Origin: Daedaleopsis sinensis
Taxonomy: Eukaryota > Basidiomycota > Agaricomycetes > Polyporales > Polyporaceae
NCBI GenBank assembly: GCA_033807695.1
Contig: CM066304.1
Span: forward strand, 2,046,001 to 2,110,000
Length of the DNA: 64,000 nucleotides
Reading direction: 5' to 3'
In this document: positions 1 to 10,794 of the stretch, piece after piece
Layout of the letters: each line of letters begins with the position of its first letter
Numbering within the stretch: the stretch's first letter is position 1
Translations under genes and position numbers: made by a program
Notes under the pieces: model-generated
Databases searched by the model: none
Seen by the model: only the letters and a program-made list of their open reading frames with translations
Told to the model about the DNA's origin: nothing

Positions 1-843
1 ACTGGTTCGCGACTTGTCTGTCAGGGTGGAAGTAGTTTGGCGGCTCGTGTTGCTGTGGATGTCGTGCTCCATACGCTGTGGTGAGGGCTGTGGGGACTCG
101 ACGTCTGCAGAGACCTTGGTTGGAGATTTAGAAGGTTTGACGAAGGACGCCCATTTAAACGAATGTGAGCGCGTGACTGGGCTCTCAGCCTCCGCCTGCA
201 AACGGCGTTGAGAGAAGAAAGTTGGAGTAATTGGCAGAACATACTGTTGGTGGTCGCGCTGGGACATGTCGAAGGTGGTTGAGGTCTTCCAGACAACTAT
301 TGAGAGCATCACCCAATCTCCTATTATCCTCCTCTAGAGTGCGTAATCGGTCGCCTGACACGCAAGGCATGAGCGCAACCATGAGAGGCACGTAAATGTC
401 ACGCACTCTGGTCCTTCAACAAGTCGTATAACCTCTCCACACTGATGTTCTCGTGTCTCTCTTCGACCTCCGCTGCGTCCAATGTTAGGAGGACCGAACA
501 GAGCTGAGAAGGGAACGTACATGGGGGGACATAGTGGTCTTGGTCGATAGGGATATTCTGAGCAAGCTTGACATTATACACGGCTTTCAAGATCGCCAGT
601 CGTTGACCGATAGTTGCAATTCCCATCTCCTTGAGGCTTTCTGGATCCAGCATACAGAGTACATCACCAGATATGTTGTGCTCTGTGCGACGTTTGGGAA
701 TTGTTGCTCGACAGAAAGAGATGATACATACCTTTCACCTGGTGCTCATACTGCGGGAACCCAAGCTTTGTGAGCCAGTTGTGAACGTCACTCTCGTCCC
801 ACTCCAGAATGCTCGTTCTGTGCTCGATGGACGACGCGTCCAT
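1..843 (-). CDS. Ste50/Ubc2-like SAM-domain adaptor (5' part, runs off left edge)
   Basis: Partial gene. Exons on the minus strand are 843-732, 682-521, 472-407, 354-245 and 195 to beyond position 1; the introns (49, 48, 52 and 49 bp) all have GT/AG ends and keep the frame. The joined protein has a SAM domain at residues ~10-75 (WDESDVHNWLTKLGF... then ISGDVLCML and LKEMGIATIGQRLAIL). A predicted coiled coil follows (VERLYDLL, LRTLEEDNRRLGDAL), then a Ser/Pro-rich stretch. This order matches fungal MAP-kinase adaptors Ste50 (yeast) and Ubc2 (Ustilago), which link G-protein/Ras signals to the MAPKKK Ste11 through the SAM domain. The RA domain, and the SH3 domains of the basidiomycete form, would lie outside the window. 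An in-frame ATG at 936 is an alternative start. Assignment to the adaptor rather than another SAM protein is inference from the SAM-coiled coil-disordered order. Confidence 0.72.
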
Positions 844-1142
844 GGGGATGATGGGGGAGGGAAACAAGTTGGACGGGAGCCAGGGTCGAGCGGAGAGTAT
901 TGAGTGAAGCCCGGATTGGAGAGGCGACAGCAACATCGCACGAAATCCGCACTCTTAGTACCTGACAGTGTCCGGGGCTCTGTTCATCAGGACCCGGGAT
1001 ACCACTGTGGTTCAAGCGCTGATAGCCTCCGTGTAACGCTCGCGAATCTGTTCAATGCCTCGCCATCCTGGGACCTAATAAGTCCGCTTCCACTAGCCCT
1101 CGTTGTCTTCGTAGGGACTGATGGTATACCAAGGCTACGCTC

Positions 1143-4100
1143 ATGGACGACCTTTATCAAAATGCATGGAGTGAAACAGCTGATCCCCACGCCGCATTCA
1201 AGGGCGACCCAACACCCTCGTGGCCTTCACACAAACCTACCAACCCCTTGCACGAAGAGGCCGACTTAGCAGCACCTTCCTGGTCTACTGGAGCCGGAAT
1301 ACAATGGGATGAGCCTACTGGTAGTCCCGGCTTTTCGTGGTCACAAACCGAAGGAGACGCAGGATGGGGTCCCAGCACGTACGAAGGAATTTCGTTAGGC
1401 AAGTCAACAGTCAAGATAGAGCAAGACGCTGCTGCACCGGACCCGCCACCGCTATTCGCTAATGATGATCTTGCGCATTCATCGTCCGCCGAAGATGCAG
1501 GGTGGGGAACGAGCAGCAACGAATCGATTTCTTTCGGGAAGCCGATAGTAGAGGTCGAACATGATGCTGACCTTGCGCCAGACGTCTCCCCACCACCAGC
1601 TGACTACACCATTCCTATTCCTTCTTCGCCTACAAGTTCTACACCTAGCCTTCCATCTTCACCGTTCAAACCCTCGCCGGCTCTCATCGCGGACCCCCTT
1701 GTTATTCCTACCTATGATCTGGCCATCGAGTCAGCACCTCACAGCCCGGATGGGTTTGGTACGTTTGAATCCGGTCTTACGGAGGACGACGCCGTGCCAT
1801 CTCCTGGATTCGCACTGGCCGACGCGGAGACTGACCCATGGGGATCCTCTGCCTGGGGAAGCGCACAAGTTGACGACGAGGAGGAAGAACCCGTGGATGA
1901 GTGGGAACGAGCGAAGCAGGAGAAGGCTAGACAAGACCGTCGCGTTGTGAGTGATAATTATTGTGATGTCTTGTCGTATACTCAATGTTCGCAGCCCCCG
2001 GAGTTGTTAGCTGAGATATTGCGTCAATGCGAAGAGCTTGCTCGTGAAATTTGTCCAGAATCCGCTGAGCATGAAGTATCTTCCGAGAAAGATGCATGGC
2101 AGAACGATCGGAGGAGCGGGATGGAGACCGTGCCGGGGCTGTGAGTACATTCTACACGTAGCGCAGAACGAGGCAGAGTTGAACGTATGTTTGCTTTCTC
2201 CTCATATATAGTAATGCCCTCATGGAGTCGTTCCTCCCTCCCTTGACTCTACAACCTCGTGTGCGGTTCCCGGAGGCTCTGGTGGCAAAACGTATGGCAA
2301 CATCTGTCAAACTGACCAAGAATTTGTCTCTCTCACGCGGCAGTCCTATGTCCCACTATCTGGCTGCCAAGGGTTCCACTGCATGGGAGACCTCCGTCAA
2401 GGAGCGCAAAGAGGTCATAGAGGATGATGTACCGGTGGGTTGGCGCATCGTCGACAGGACGACGTCAACCTCGACGACTGACTCCGCCAAAGACAAGAGA
2501 ACCGGCGGGAAACTATTCTCCTTCTGGGGCCGACGACAATCGCAAGTTGCAACCGCGTCAGGTGTCAGCACAGAGGAAACCGTCAGCCGGCCGTCATCTA
2601 CAGACAAACCTCAGAGTCCCGTGTTCAGCGACGTCAAGTCTGAGTCGAGAGCCCATAGTCAAGATAGCGTGCGTTCTTCAATGGCTGGCAGCTCAAGTCA
2701 GCTACCCTCTTCTCCAGGAGAAACGCAACCTCCACAGCTAGCACCAGCACCAGCACCAGCACCAGCCTCGGAACCCTCCCATACGCTATCATCGTATGCC
2801 AGCACTGCCGATCCTGTGTTAGAGAGATCCGGAACTCCCCCAGCGCCATCTGCGGTCTCGCGATTCCTCAACAGATTCTCCAGACGGACAAGTATAGGCG
2901 GCAGCCCACGAAGCTCCTTAGCCCTATCCTCGGACGACATCGAGTTCCTGTCAGATATCGTTCCTAGCGCGGCTGATGATGATGATACCACTGATGCACT
3001 CGAGCGTTTCGTGAACGCGAAGCAGGACTCTGTTCCATCTGCGCTGCCTCCTCCTCTTGCGCCTCCACCTAAGGCTCCTGTTGTACGTCCTTTAAGCGCA
3101 ACGAGCATCTCTCCCGGCGCGAGTTCTCCCGCCAACGACTTGGACAACTTTTTCGGATCGCTCACTTCGAGTACCTCTACAACAACATCCAGCGTATCGC
3201 ACGTTCCTGACCCAGAGCGATTATCTATCCCATCATTGCAACCCCCTTTAGCACCGTCGCGCTCATCGACGCCGTCCGGGGTGCCAGGACCCTCGAAACC
3301 GACGGCGGGTATAAGGTCTTATTCTCCCTCTCGCCCTCCTTCCCGCCTCCAGAATTCAACGCCTCCTCTAGCGGGGTTTGCGTTGCCCCCTCCTCCATCA
3401 TTCAGACCAATCGCGCCGTTGAGTGCTCCGTCAAAGCCCAAGCTTGCCTTCCCGTTCCCTCTTCCTCCACCTCCGACATCTCAAATTGAGTCTGGGCCAA
3501 TGTCTGCGTCGTCAACTTCTTCGGCTTCGTACGAAACAGCTGCAGAATCGTCCCCCCCATCACCGACGTCGTCGCTTCCGCTGAGCGAATTGTATCCCCA
3601 CATCGCCACTCCCGTTACTCCCGCTCAGCATTCTGGACAGGCGTTGTTTGCTGACGGGAAGCCGAGTCATTTCCCCGCTCCTTCTCCTGCAACTGCTACA
3701 CCAGCAGGGTCATTCTTCTCTTCTACAGAGGGGTCTTTCTTGCGACCTCCCGCACAGAGCGGGATCACTACTTCCCCTACTGCAGCGCCGCTGAAGTCGA
3801 GTCTGTTCGACGATGACGACTTCTCTGATTTCCAATCACCCGTTGAACCACCCCCGCATACGCATAAATTCCCGCCAGCCCCGATACCTGTAGCGAAGTC
3901 TCCGCGGACACTTACAGCTGCTAAGGCTGCGAATGCGGCACTACGCCCCCCGCCCACAGGCTCCAAGACAACGACGACACTATCACCATTTGCCATCCCC
4001 TCACCAAGTTCCTCCAGTGAAGCCGGACCGTCCGCGGCGGCCAATGTAGCGAACTTTGACGACGACGACGATTTCACAGACTTCCTTACCTTGCCCATAT

Positions 4101-5020
4101 TTTTGCCAGGCCCGCAGCCGTCATCAAGTTCCTCTCTGTTCACGAATAGCGCTTCGGATGCGGCGCTCCTAACGCCCAAGAACTCGATGAACTTCGTCCA
4201 CTTCGACGACTTCCTCGGCGGCGGAAACGCCCTTGCCACTCCCTCGCCGCCGCGCGTGCCTGCGAAGCCCCCCGCTAGTGTCACCCCGCTGCAACCCCCT
4301 CCTGCGAAGCTCCCCACCAGTATCCCTCTGCTGCACCCCCCTCCTGCCCCGTCGCAATCACCGCCCGCCGTCCTGCCTGCGCCCCCTGCGCCCCCTTCTA
4401 GTGCGCGCCATATCCATATCCCCACTGCGTCCGCATCCGCGCCCAGCCTGTCCGCGGCGTCCGCGCCCGCGTCCCTGCTCGCGCGGAGAGACTCGGCGAC
4501 GAGGAAGCGCGTCGAGCACCTGAACACGCGCAACCTCGTCGAGCGCGCGGCCGCGAGGTCCGGCCAGCAGTGGCCCGCGCCGCCGTCCCCGCTCCCTGCG
4601 ATGATTCCCGGGCCGCCAGGCGCTGGGCAGGCGCAGAGGTCGCTGTTCGACATCATGGACGAGGACGCCCCCACAGGGGCCGCGCCGCCGCTGCCGCCGT
4701 CGTTCTCGTCGCCCGCGGCGTTCAACGCCGTGAGCGTGCGGCCGTCGGGTGCGGGGTTCGTAGGGCTGAGCGCGAGCGATACGGCGGCGTCGAGCTTGGG
4801 CGGCTCGCAGTCGAACCCGCTGCTGCAGAGCGCGTCGTGGGCGTCGTCGTTTGGCAGCCTGCAGATGAGCACGAGCACGTCGCCGCCGCCTGCGCAGGCG
4901 ATGGGGTCCGGTTCGCTGTTTGCGACGCCTGCTCCGCCGTCCGCGCATGCCAATGGGAGCGCCAGCAGGGGAAAGGGCGGGCTGTCCGCGCAGGATCTGT
5001 CGTTTTTCGAGGGCCTCTAG
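1143..5020 (+). CDS. Large disordered protein with acidic DFxDF motifs, possible clathrin-adaptor partner
   Basis: Three exons, 1143-1946, 1995-2140 and 2212-5020, joined by a 48-bp and a 71-bp intron, give 1252 aa. The frame is continuous through both joins (RRV/PPELLAEIL and VPGL/NALMES). The N-terminal third has acidic Trp/Gly repeats (GWGPS, GWGTS). A more ordered block around residues 265-380 (PELLAEILRQCEELAREI, then TAWETSVKERKEV) looks conserved but I do not recognise it. The rest is Pro/Ser-rich and disordered, with a PA dipeptide tract. Three acidic-phenylalanine motifs stand out: DDDDFSDFQS (~3810), DDDDDFTDF (~4060) and HFDDFLGGG (~4200). DFxDF/DDFxxF motifs are used by accessory proteins to bind clathrin-adaptor ear domains, so a trafficking role is possible but unproven. 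No catalytic domain is visible. Its 3' end converges on the next gene. Confidence 0.75.
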
Positions 5021-5416
5021 GCTGCGGGTCGCCGCTGCACATGTGCATGAGGATTAGTGTCTGATCGGGTGAGGTGTGTCCCATGTCCCTGTAACTTAAT
5101 ACTCCTTCGCACATTCAATATTTATGTTTATGGATAGTGACTAGTGTCTTTCAGGATCGAGCTTGTGACCCTCGATGCCCGACGACGGTGGTTAAGTCTG
5201 CGTCTACTATTAGTACGTGCGTGGTGGTGCATTCTACCTGACACGTCTACGTAATTAATCGTAATCTACGTCAATGGTTTGGCCAACGATCATTAATTGG
5301 TGATCTAGATGGAGCAGCAAGATTTCTAGCATCAACCTCAGGCAATCAGACTACCCAAACAGCGCAGGCGGGTCAAATGGTTCGTCGAGAGCGGGTACTC
5401 AGTAGCACCGGGACCG
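5021..5416. other. Convergent intergenic spacer
   Basis: About 400 bp between two converging genes. It holds their 3' untranslated regions; I see no ORF, RNA gene or repeat of note. Confidence 0.6.
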
Positions 5417-6904
5417 TTACCGACGACGTCGCGAGCTCGAGCTCGTGCTGGCGGACTGGCGCGGGGGCCGGTAAACGACGCCCATATTCTGGAGCTCCTG
5501 CACCCGCGCCTGGATGCGCTCCTTCGCGGACTCCCACTCGGCCAGCACGTCGGGTGCGCCCTCGAGGAGCGTGCTCTTGCGCTCCCAGGTGTCGTCGTCG
5601 GGCCCGTACCCGACCCAGCGGATGAGATAGAGCGGGTCGCCCGCCTGCGAGCCGCGCTTCTCCGCGACGATATGCGAGACCTCGTACACGACCTCCCCCC
5701 GGACCGTGAGGGGCGGCGGCTCCGCGAACTCGCGGCGGGCCCACGTCTCGGGGTCGAGCCAGTGCGCGGGGACGGTGTCGGTGATCACGGCCGTGCGCGG
5801 CGCAAAGAGGCGCTTGCCGACCTGCTGGCGGCGGCCCTGGATGGACGGGTGCACGGCGCGCGAGTACTTCTCGCACTCGCAGAGCGCGTGCTCGATGTCG
5901 ACCATGGACATGCCGCGCGGACGGCCGGGCAGCTGCGGAATGTCGCGCGCGGGCGTGTAGAGGCGCGCGAAGTGCTCGTGCTGGGTGCGGTGGAGGTAGC
6001 GCAGCGCGTCGAGCTCGTGGCCGCGCACGTCTGGGCCGAACATCTTGCGGAGGCACTCGAGCGCGCCGGGCCCGGGCGCGACCCACTCGTCCTCGGAGTA
6101 GTTGAAGTGGGCTGTCATGTTGAGATCGAGGAGGAGCCTGGAAAGAAGGACGGAAGGGCGCGGGCGCGGGTTGAGCGGGAGAATGCAGGGAAGCGAGAGC
6201 GGGAATTAATTAACGTGTACGTACTGGAGTGCCATGAAGGGTCCCATGCTCGGGAAGAGCGAGATACGGCCGTGCGCGTCCTTCAGGTGACTGAGGCTCT
6301 GGAGCTGCTTGGGAAGATCCTCCTCCATCATTAACTGCACGAGTCGGAGATGGTTGGACGCGGCTGCTTTGCCCCCGAGCTTTGGGGCAGGGAGGATGTA
6401 CGCGGTGCTGTAGAGCGGAGAATCGCTCTGGCGCGTCAGGAGTACCCTTTCGTACGCGTTGACGTCGAAGTCGCGCCAAGTCAGCTCGCCAAACTCCTCG
6501 GTAAGTGTCTCCCATGTCGCGATCTTGTTGAACGAGCGGAAGAGCATGATTCTGAAACATTGCTCCTCCAGGCTTTGGTCGCCGACTTGGATGACGTTCC
6601 GGAGGATATATTGCGTGACATTGTCGAAGACACGGAAGACGTTCGTGAAGGGGAACTGCTGTATGACTGGATCGTCCGTCCATGGTGGTGGCCTGCCCGA
6701 AAGACGGTTGCAGAAGACGCGGTATCGTTTGGCGACGAAGACAAAGAACGTGTCGAGGATGATGCTTGGATGGAACTTCTGACCTGCGATTCGGACAACC
6801 TTGGGTGGAGGTGCCTTCTTCCTTCCGGGAGCAGACTTGACGACCGCAGCCTCTGGTGGTGACCTCCGTCTGCGGGCTGGCGTGCCGAGACGCGTCCTGG
6901 CCAT
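5417..6904 (-). CDS. HMUDK_hel (aGPT-PPlase-like) domain protein with C-terminal chromodomain
   Basis: Two exons, 6904-6225 and 6137-5417, split by an 87-bp intron, encode 466 aa. The join restores ALQ/LLLDLN in frame. After a basic N-terminus (~40 aa), residues ~45-330 match the helical family annotated in fungi as 5-hmdU DNA kinase helical domain or alpha-glutamyl/putrescinyl-thymine pyrophosphorylase. Hallmarks are PPPWTDDPVIQQFPFTNVFR, a helix-rich core, GPFMALQLLLDLN and GMSMVDIEHALCECEKY. Residues ~375-428 form a chromodomain (VVYEVSHIVAEKRG, YLIRWVGYGPDDDTWE) with an aromatic residue in each expected strand. The family is linked by bioinformatics to enzymes acting on hypermodified thymine in phage DNA; its fungal role is not known to me. 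The chromodomain would direct it to methylated histone tails (inference). The protein ends in a short Ser/Arg tail. No intron or frame damage is seen, so it appears functional. Confidence 0.75.
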
Positions 6905-8342
6905 CGCGCCAGAGAGGATAGCTAGAGAGGATAATCGAGGGAAAGCAAGCTACGCGTCTGGAGGGGAGGGGGAGGAGAGGGACGCGTGAGATGGCGAGGA
7001 GGGGGTCGCGGTAGAGTTTGGGGAAGACTGAGGAAAGACGTCCGACTCGCGGCGGATTCAAAGACCGCGAAGGGGGCAGGCGAGGATCCAAAGGGACGCG
7101 ACACGTGAACGCGTCCGTCGGCGCACCCCATTCGCTGCCTCGCTACGGGGGCCGGCGCGCGTTGCCTCTTACAGTCCCGCGGCGGGTCCTCCCTGCGTCC
7201 TCCGTCGGCCACAATATCGAAATGTTTGCCGTCCTCCTCCAGCGGATCTCGCAAATCTCTGCCGTAACAGCAAACCTTGTTCGTACGGCTTGCGTACGGC
7301 ACATCGCCTTGCTCTCGCCGTCCGTCGTGTGCGAACTGGGCAGGCCGTAAGGTGTACGCTTATACACCTCCGGGCATATAGACTTGGTACGCACTGCCTC
7401 ATGCACGAAGTCGCATGATAGAAGCAGATACTGGACATGGTGAGTACACACGCATCCCGCACTCACAGTGACTGCTCCTGTTCGACAACCAATTCGCGGA
7501 TACGCCAGTTTCATGAAGAGCATACGTCCCAGGACCATGGCCATCGGATAGCCTGGATGCTGCAGAATGCACACATCGTGCTCGTTAACTAACTTCCGAA
7601 AACTTACCTGCAGTGCGTGCTGGCAGTGGTAATATTGCGCCGCGACAAAGACTCAACCTGTATTGTCTGTGACTGTCAACGACCCGCGCGAGCTGATGTG
7701 AAAGGCAGAAGAACTCGCAACCATTCTGTGCTAGCGCAATACCTTTGCAGCTGGATTTGGAGCTTGTATTCCTGCTCGTCAAGACAACGACGCTGCTCCG
7801 CAAGAGCTCGACACATTCACCTACCTGCAGATCCACAGGGCTGACAGATTCGCAAGCGGCGCGAGCTCGCTGATTGGGGGCGTCGCCGTGCTGACGGTCA
7901 TGGTAGGAGGCAAAGGTGAAAGACGCGTGTATAACTGGGTCCGATTGCGTTCACAAGTCATCGAAGACATGGCTATAGTTGGCAGGTATGCTGAACCACA
8001 ACGACCGCTTCTCCCGTCACACCATCATCCCACTTGTTCTGTTGTCTCTACCACGGCGCCCACAAATCTCCTGAGAAGAGCACTTACCTTGACAGCTTCA
8101 CAAGCACGAAGCTACAGCTTCAAGGGAGTCGGGGGATGGGAGGATGAAGAAACTGGTGGTGGACTGGAGATCAGACGCGTATGGGGGAGGCGCTCACATG
8201 AGACCGCGCCCCACGTGACGACCGCTAATTGAACATGGCCTCCCGCGTTGGGCGACGCCTTGCACGTTGCTCTCGCAACTACTTCACCCGCCTCCTTCAC
8301 ATCTACCCCGCCCTGGATTACTCCTAGCCACCTTCGGGCCAT
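6905..8342. other. Gene-poor stretch between divergent genes
   Basis: About 1.4 kb upstream of both the chromodomain protein (minus) and the J-domain gene (plus). Only short overlapping ORFs are present, with no family resemblance, no consistent splice frame and no tRNA-like box. It must contain both promoters. I see no clear TATA box. Confidence 0.5.
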
Positions 8343-9287
8343 ATGGCCTCAGCACGAAACCTGTATGATATCCTAGGCGTTTCCCAGAACGCTTCCCCGG
8401 ACGCAGGTATGTTTCACACAGAACGTGCTAGGTGCGGTAATCAACCCAGCGTATGATGGGGACAGTCCGCAAGGCTTATAAGTTAAGGGCACTCGAGGTA
8501 CACCCCGGTGCGTAGCAATGCTATTTCTTCCTGATAGCCGCATTGAATGGCCGTTTGTGTCCAGACAAGCTACCGCCTGGTGCTGACGAGGCCGAAGTCG
8601 AAGCGGCGGAGGCAAGGTTCAGAGACGTACGGCTGCATCGTTGTACGCATCGGTCGGTTACCGGGAGGCTCATCTTCATGACAGGTGCGCACGGCGTTTG
8701 ACGTCCTCAGCGATCCAGCGAAACGTAAAGTGAGTTGCAGCTGCATCCATCCCCAGCCTCCGCTTCCGGTCCCGAAGTTGACCTCACCGCCGTCCCCGCC
8801 CTGCAGGCATACGACAACGGCCTGAACTTCATGCGCCGGCGCATCAACCTCAACGCGGACGACGTGCAGGCGCGGCTCGCGCGGGAGCGCGCCGAGTGGC
8901 AGCGCCAGTGCGAGCTGCGGCACCAGGAGCGCATGCGCGTCCTGCGCGAGGAGATCCGCGCGAGCCAGGAGCGGTACCAGGAGTCGCTCGCGCAGTCCGA
9001 GCTGCGCTACCAGGAGAAGATGCAGGCGATCGAGGAGGAGCTGCGGCTGCACCGCGCGGCGGAGCGCGCGGTCGACGGCGAGAAGCCGGAGGAGACGTAC
9101 ACGCTCACGGACGAGATGCTGAGCGACCTGCGAAGGCGCCACCCGGAGTGGGAGGTGCGCAGGCAGCAGGTGCTGAGGGTGAGTGCTCCTTTGTGCGGTG
9201 GATGGATGAGTTTGGTGATCCTCGGTTGGCTTGCAGCGGAAGACGGAGCGAATGAACAGCCAGGGATCCACGACGTCTGTGTCATGA
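8343..9287 (+). CDS. J-domain (DnaJ/Hsp40) co-chaperone, class C type
   Basis: Six exons, 8343-8406, 8466-8507, 8565-8626, 8685-8729, 8807-9178 and 9237-9287, encode 211 aa; all five introns (57-77 bp) are GT-AG and keep the frame. Residues 5-75 form a J domain: LYDILGV, RKAYKLRALEVHPDK with the HPD loop that triggers Hsp70 ATP hydrolysis, FRDVRTAFDVLSDPAKRKAYD. The codon for Asp of HPD is assembled across an intron. There is no Gly/Phe region and no zinc-finger domain, so it is a class C (type III) J protein. The remaining ~120 residues are a charged coiled coil (RARERAEWQRQ-like, LRQEERYQESLAQSELRYQEK-type heptads). No signal peptide or membrane segment is visible, so cytosol or nucleus is likely. 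Client or partner Hsp70 is unknown. Confidence 0.88.
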
Positions 9288-9550
9288 TAGAGGGGAAGAA
9301 TTCATCTCCCGTGTGCTATATCTCATCTGCTGTCTGTTGTCTGCTCTGGCCTTTTATTCGTTTATCTAAGGATCGTCCGTTGGACGTACCCGCACTTATA
9401 TATGGACATGAACTGGTTGCTCATAACACTGGGTGCTCGAAGTTATGCGGACCCGCACATGCCATAGATCATATTGTTCAACGTACAACGTTCATCCTAG
9501 GCGCAAGGGTATGGGTTGGACCAGCGATCACCGTGCCGGACATATAGATT

Positions 9551-10255
9551 CTACTGACCTTCCGCCTCAGCAACACCCAAAGCCCCCAGCCTGCTCTTCG
9601 CGATCTTGCCCACATCGCGCACCGCTCTCTCCAACTCACTCTTCCACTCCTGCCCAGCCACCTCGACGCTCCCAACGCTCTCCACCGCCGGCTCGTCCGC
9701 GCTCAGCGAGTGCTCGAGCCCGAGCCTGTCCTCCATCTCGTCCTTGATCTCCGCACGCGCCCGGCCGTTCACGAACGTGATGTACACCAGCCCAGGATAG
9801 CGCCGCTCGTAGCACGCGTTCAGGTGGGCGAGGCGGGCGAGCACCTCGGGCGCCGTGGCCTTTGCAGCCTGTTCCTGCGCGGAGAGCGTCGAGAGCCCGT
9901 TCGCCTCGCCGATGCGCGGGTGCCCAGCGACGAACTCGGCCTGGCGGGCGGGCGGCAGGGCGGCGAGCTCCACGAGCGCGGCGTCGATGAGCGCGTAGTA
10001 TGAGGGGGGCGGGGGCCCGGCTTGGATGCGCGCGGCGAGTGCGGGGACGAGGGTGCTGTAGAGGACCGGGGAGGGCTCGAAGAGCACGGCGAGCGCTGTG
10101 GCGAGGGGCGAGGATGCGGACCCGGAGGTGTCGGAGATGGCGTCGAGGAGCGGGGGGAGAGTCGATGCTGTATCGCGTGCGCCGAGTGTCGAGGGTGGGG
10201 GCAGCGAGCCCGGGAAGGTGCCGAGCGGTTTGACGGAGTGCACCCAGCTACGCAT
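9551..10255 (-). CDS. OHCU decarboxylase (UraD-type), uric acid degradation
   Basis: Single exon of 234 aa. The conserved features of 2-oxo-4-hydroxy-4-carboxy-5-ureidoimidazoline decarboxylase are present: AGHPRIG with the catalytic His of the HP motif, LSAQEQAA, and LNACYERRYPGLVYITFVNG followed by a basic/acidic helix (RAEIKDEMEDRL). The enzyme turns OHCU, made from urate by urate oxidase and HIU hydrolase, into (S)-allantoin. Length is longer than the bacterial form (~165 aa), with an N-terminal extension of ~50 aa that is Pro/Ser-rich (GTFPGSLPPPSTLG). The C-terminus ends ALGVAEAEGQ; I do not see a clear peroxisomal SKL-type signal. Neighbouring genes are not purine genes, so no cluster is evident. 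The gene converges on the J-domain gene across a 260-bp spacer. Confidence 0.85.
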   Translation of the reverse strand: MRSWVHSVKPLGTFPGSLPPPSTLGARDTASTLPPLLDAISDTSGSASSPLATALAVLFEPSPVLYSTLVPALAARIQAGPPPPSYYALIDAALVELAALPPARQAEFVAGHPRIGEANGLSTLSAQEQAAKATAPEVLARLAHLNACYERRYPGLVYITFVNGRARAEIKDEMEDRLGLEHSLSADEPAVESVGSVEVAGQEWKSELERAVRDVGKIAKSRLGALGVAEAEGQ

Positions 10256-10794
10256 CTCGGATGGCAGAATTCAGGTGGTGGACTCGAGTAAAGGTTGCTG
10301 TAATTACTCGCGATCGTGATGTCATGACTCCGAGTGTCTATGTACCGGTACCATGAGTGCTGTAATATGATTATCCTCCCATGCTTACGGGGACATATTC
10401 AGCTGGACAACATGAAGATCGACGCCCAGAGGCCCTGACTGACGTGCAAATTGGCAATCGAGCTTGATCTACAAGGATCTACGTCGTACGAACAGCTGGA
10501 AGTACTATAGACAATGACATCCATACGTACCATCGCGCGGAGCGTCTAACGCCATCGAGGAAATGGGACCGAGGAGGAGTCGGTTAGACTAGGTTTACAG
10601 CCCAGCTCTGGGTCCGACCAACACGAGGCGCGTCCCATCACGCACCCTGATAGACCCAGAAGCCTTCGGATTCGAGCTTGTTCTTCCGCATCTCCGACAG
10701 ACCCTGTGAACGCACGCTCCCTTAGACTGGCCGTCCAATCTCCTCCAACGTGCACTTGCCCTCACCCCCGACTCTACGAAGGAGCACGCACACG
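10256..10794. other. Divergent promoter region between OHCU decarboxylase and cytidylyltransferase-like gene
   Basis: About 540 bp between two genes transcribed away from each other. It should hold both promoters and 5' leaders. No ORF or obvious TATA box is seen. Confidence 0.45.

Noticed and set aside
3667..4953. 428-codon minus-strand ORF inside the large plus-strand gene
   Set aside because: Shadow frame of a Pro/Ala/Ser-rich GC-rich coding exon; composition is Gly/Ala/Ser mirror of the real frame and no motifs are seen.
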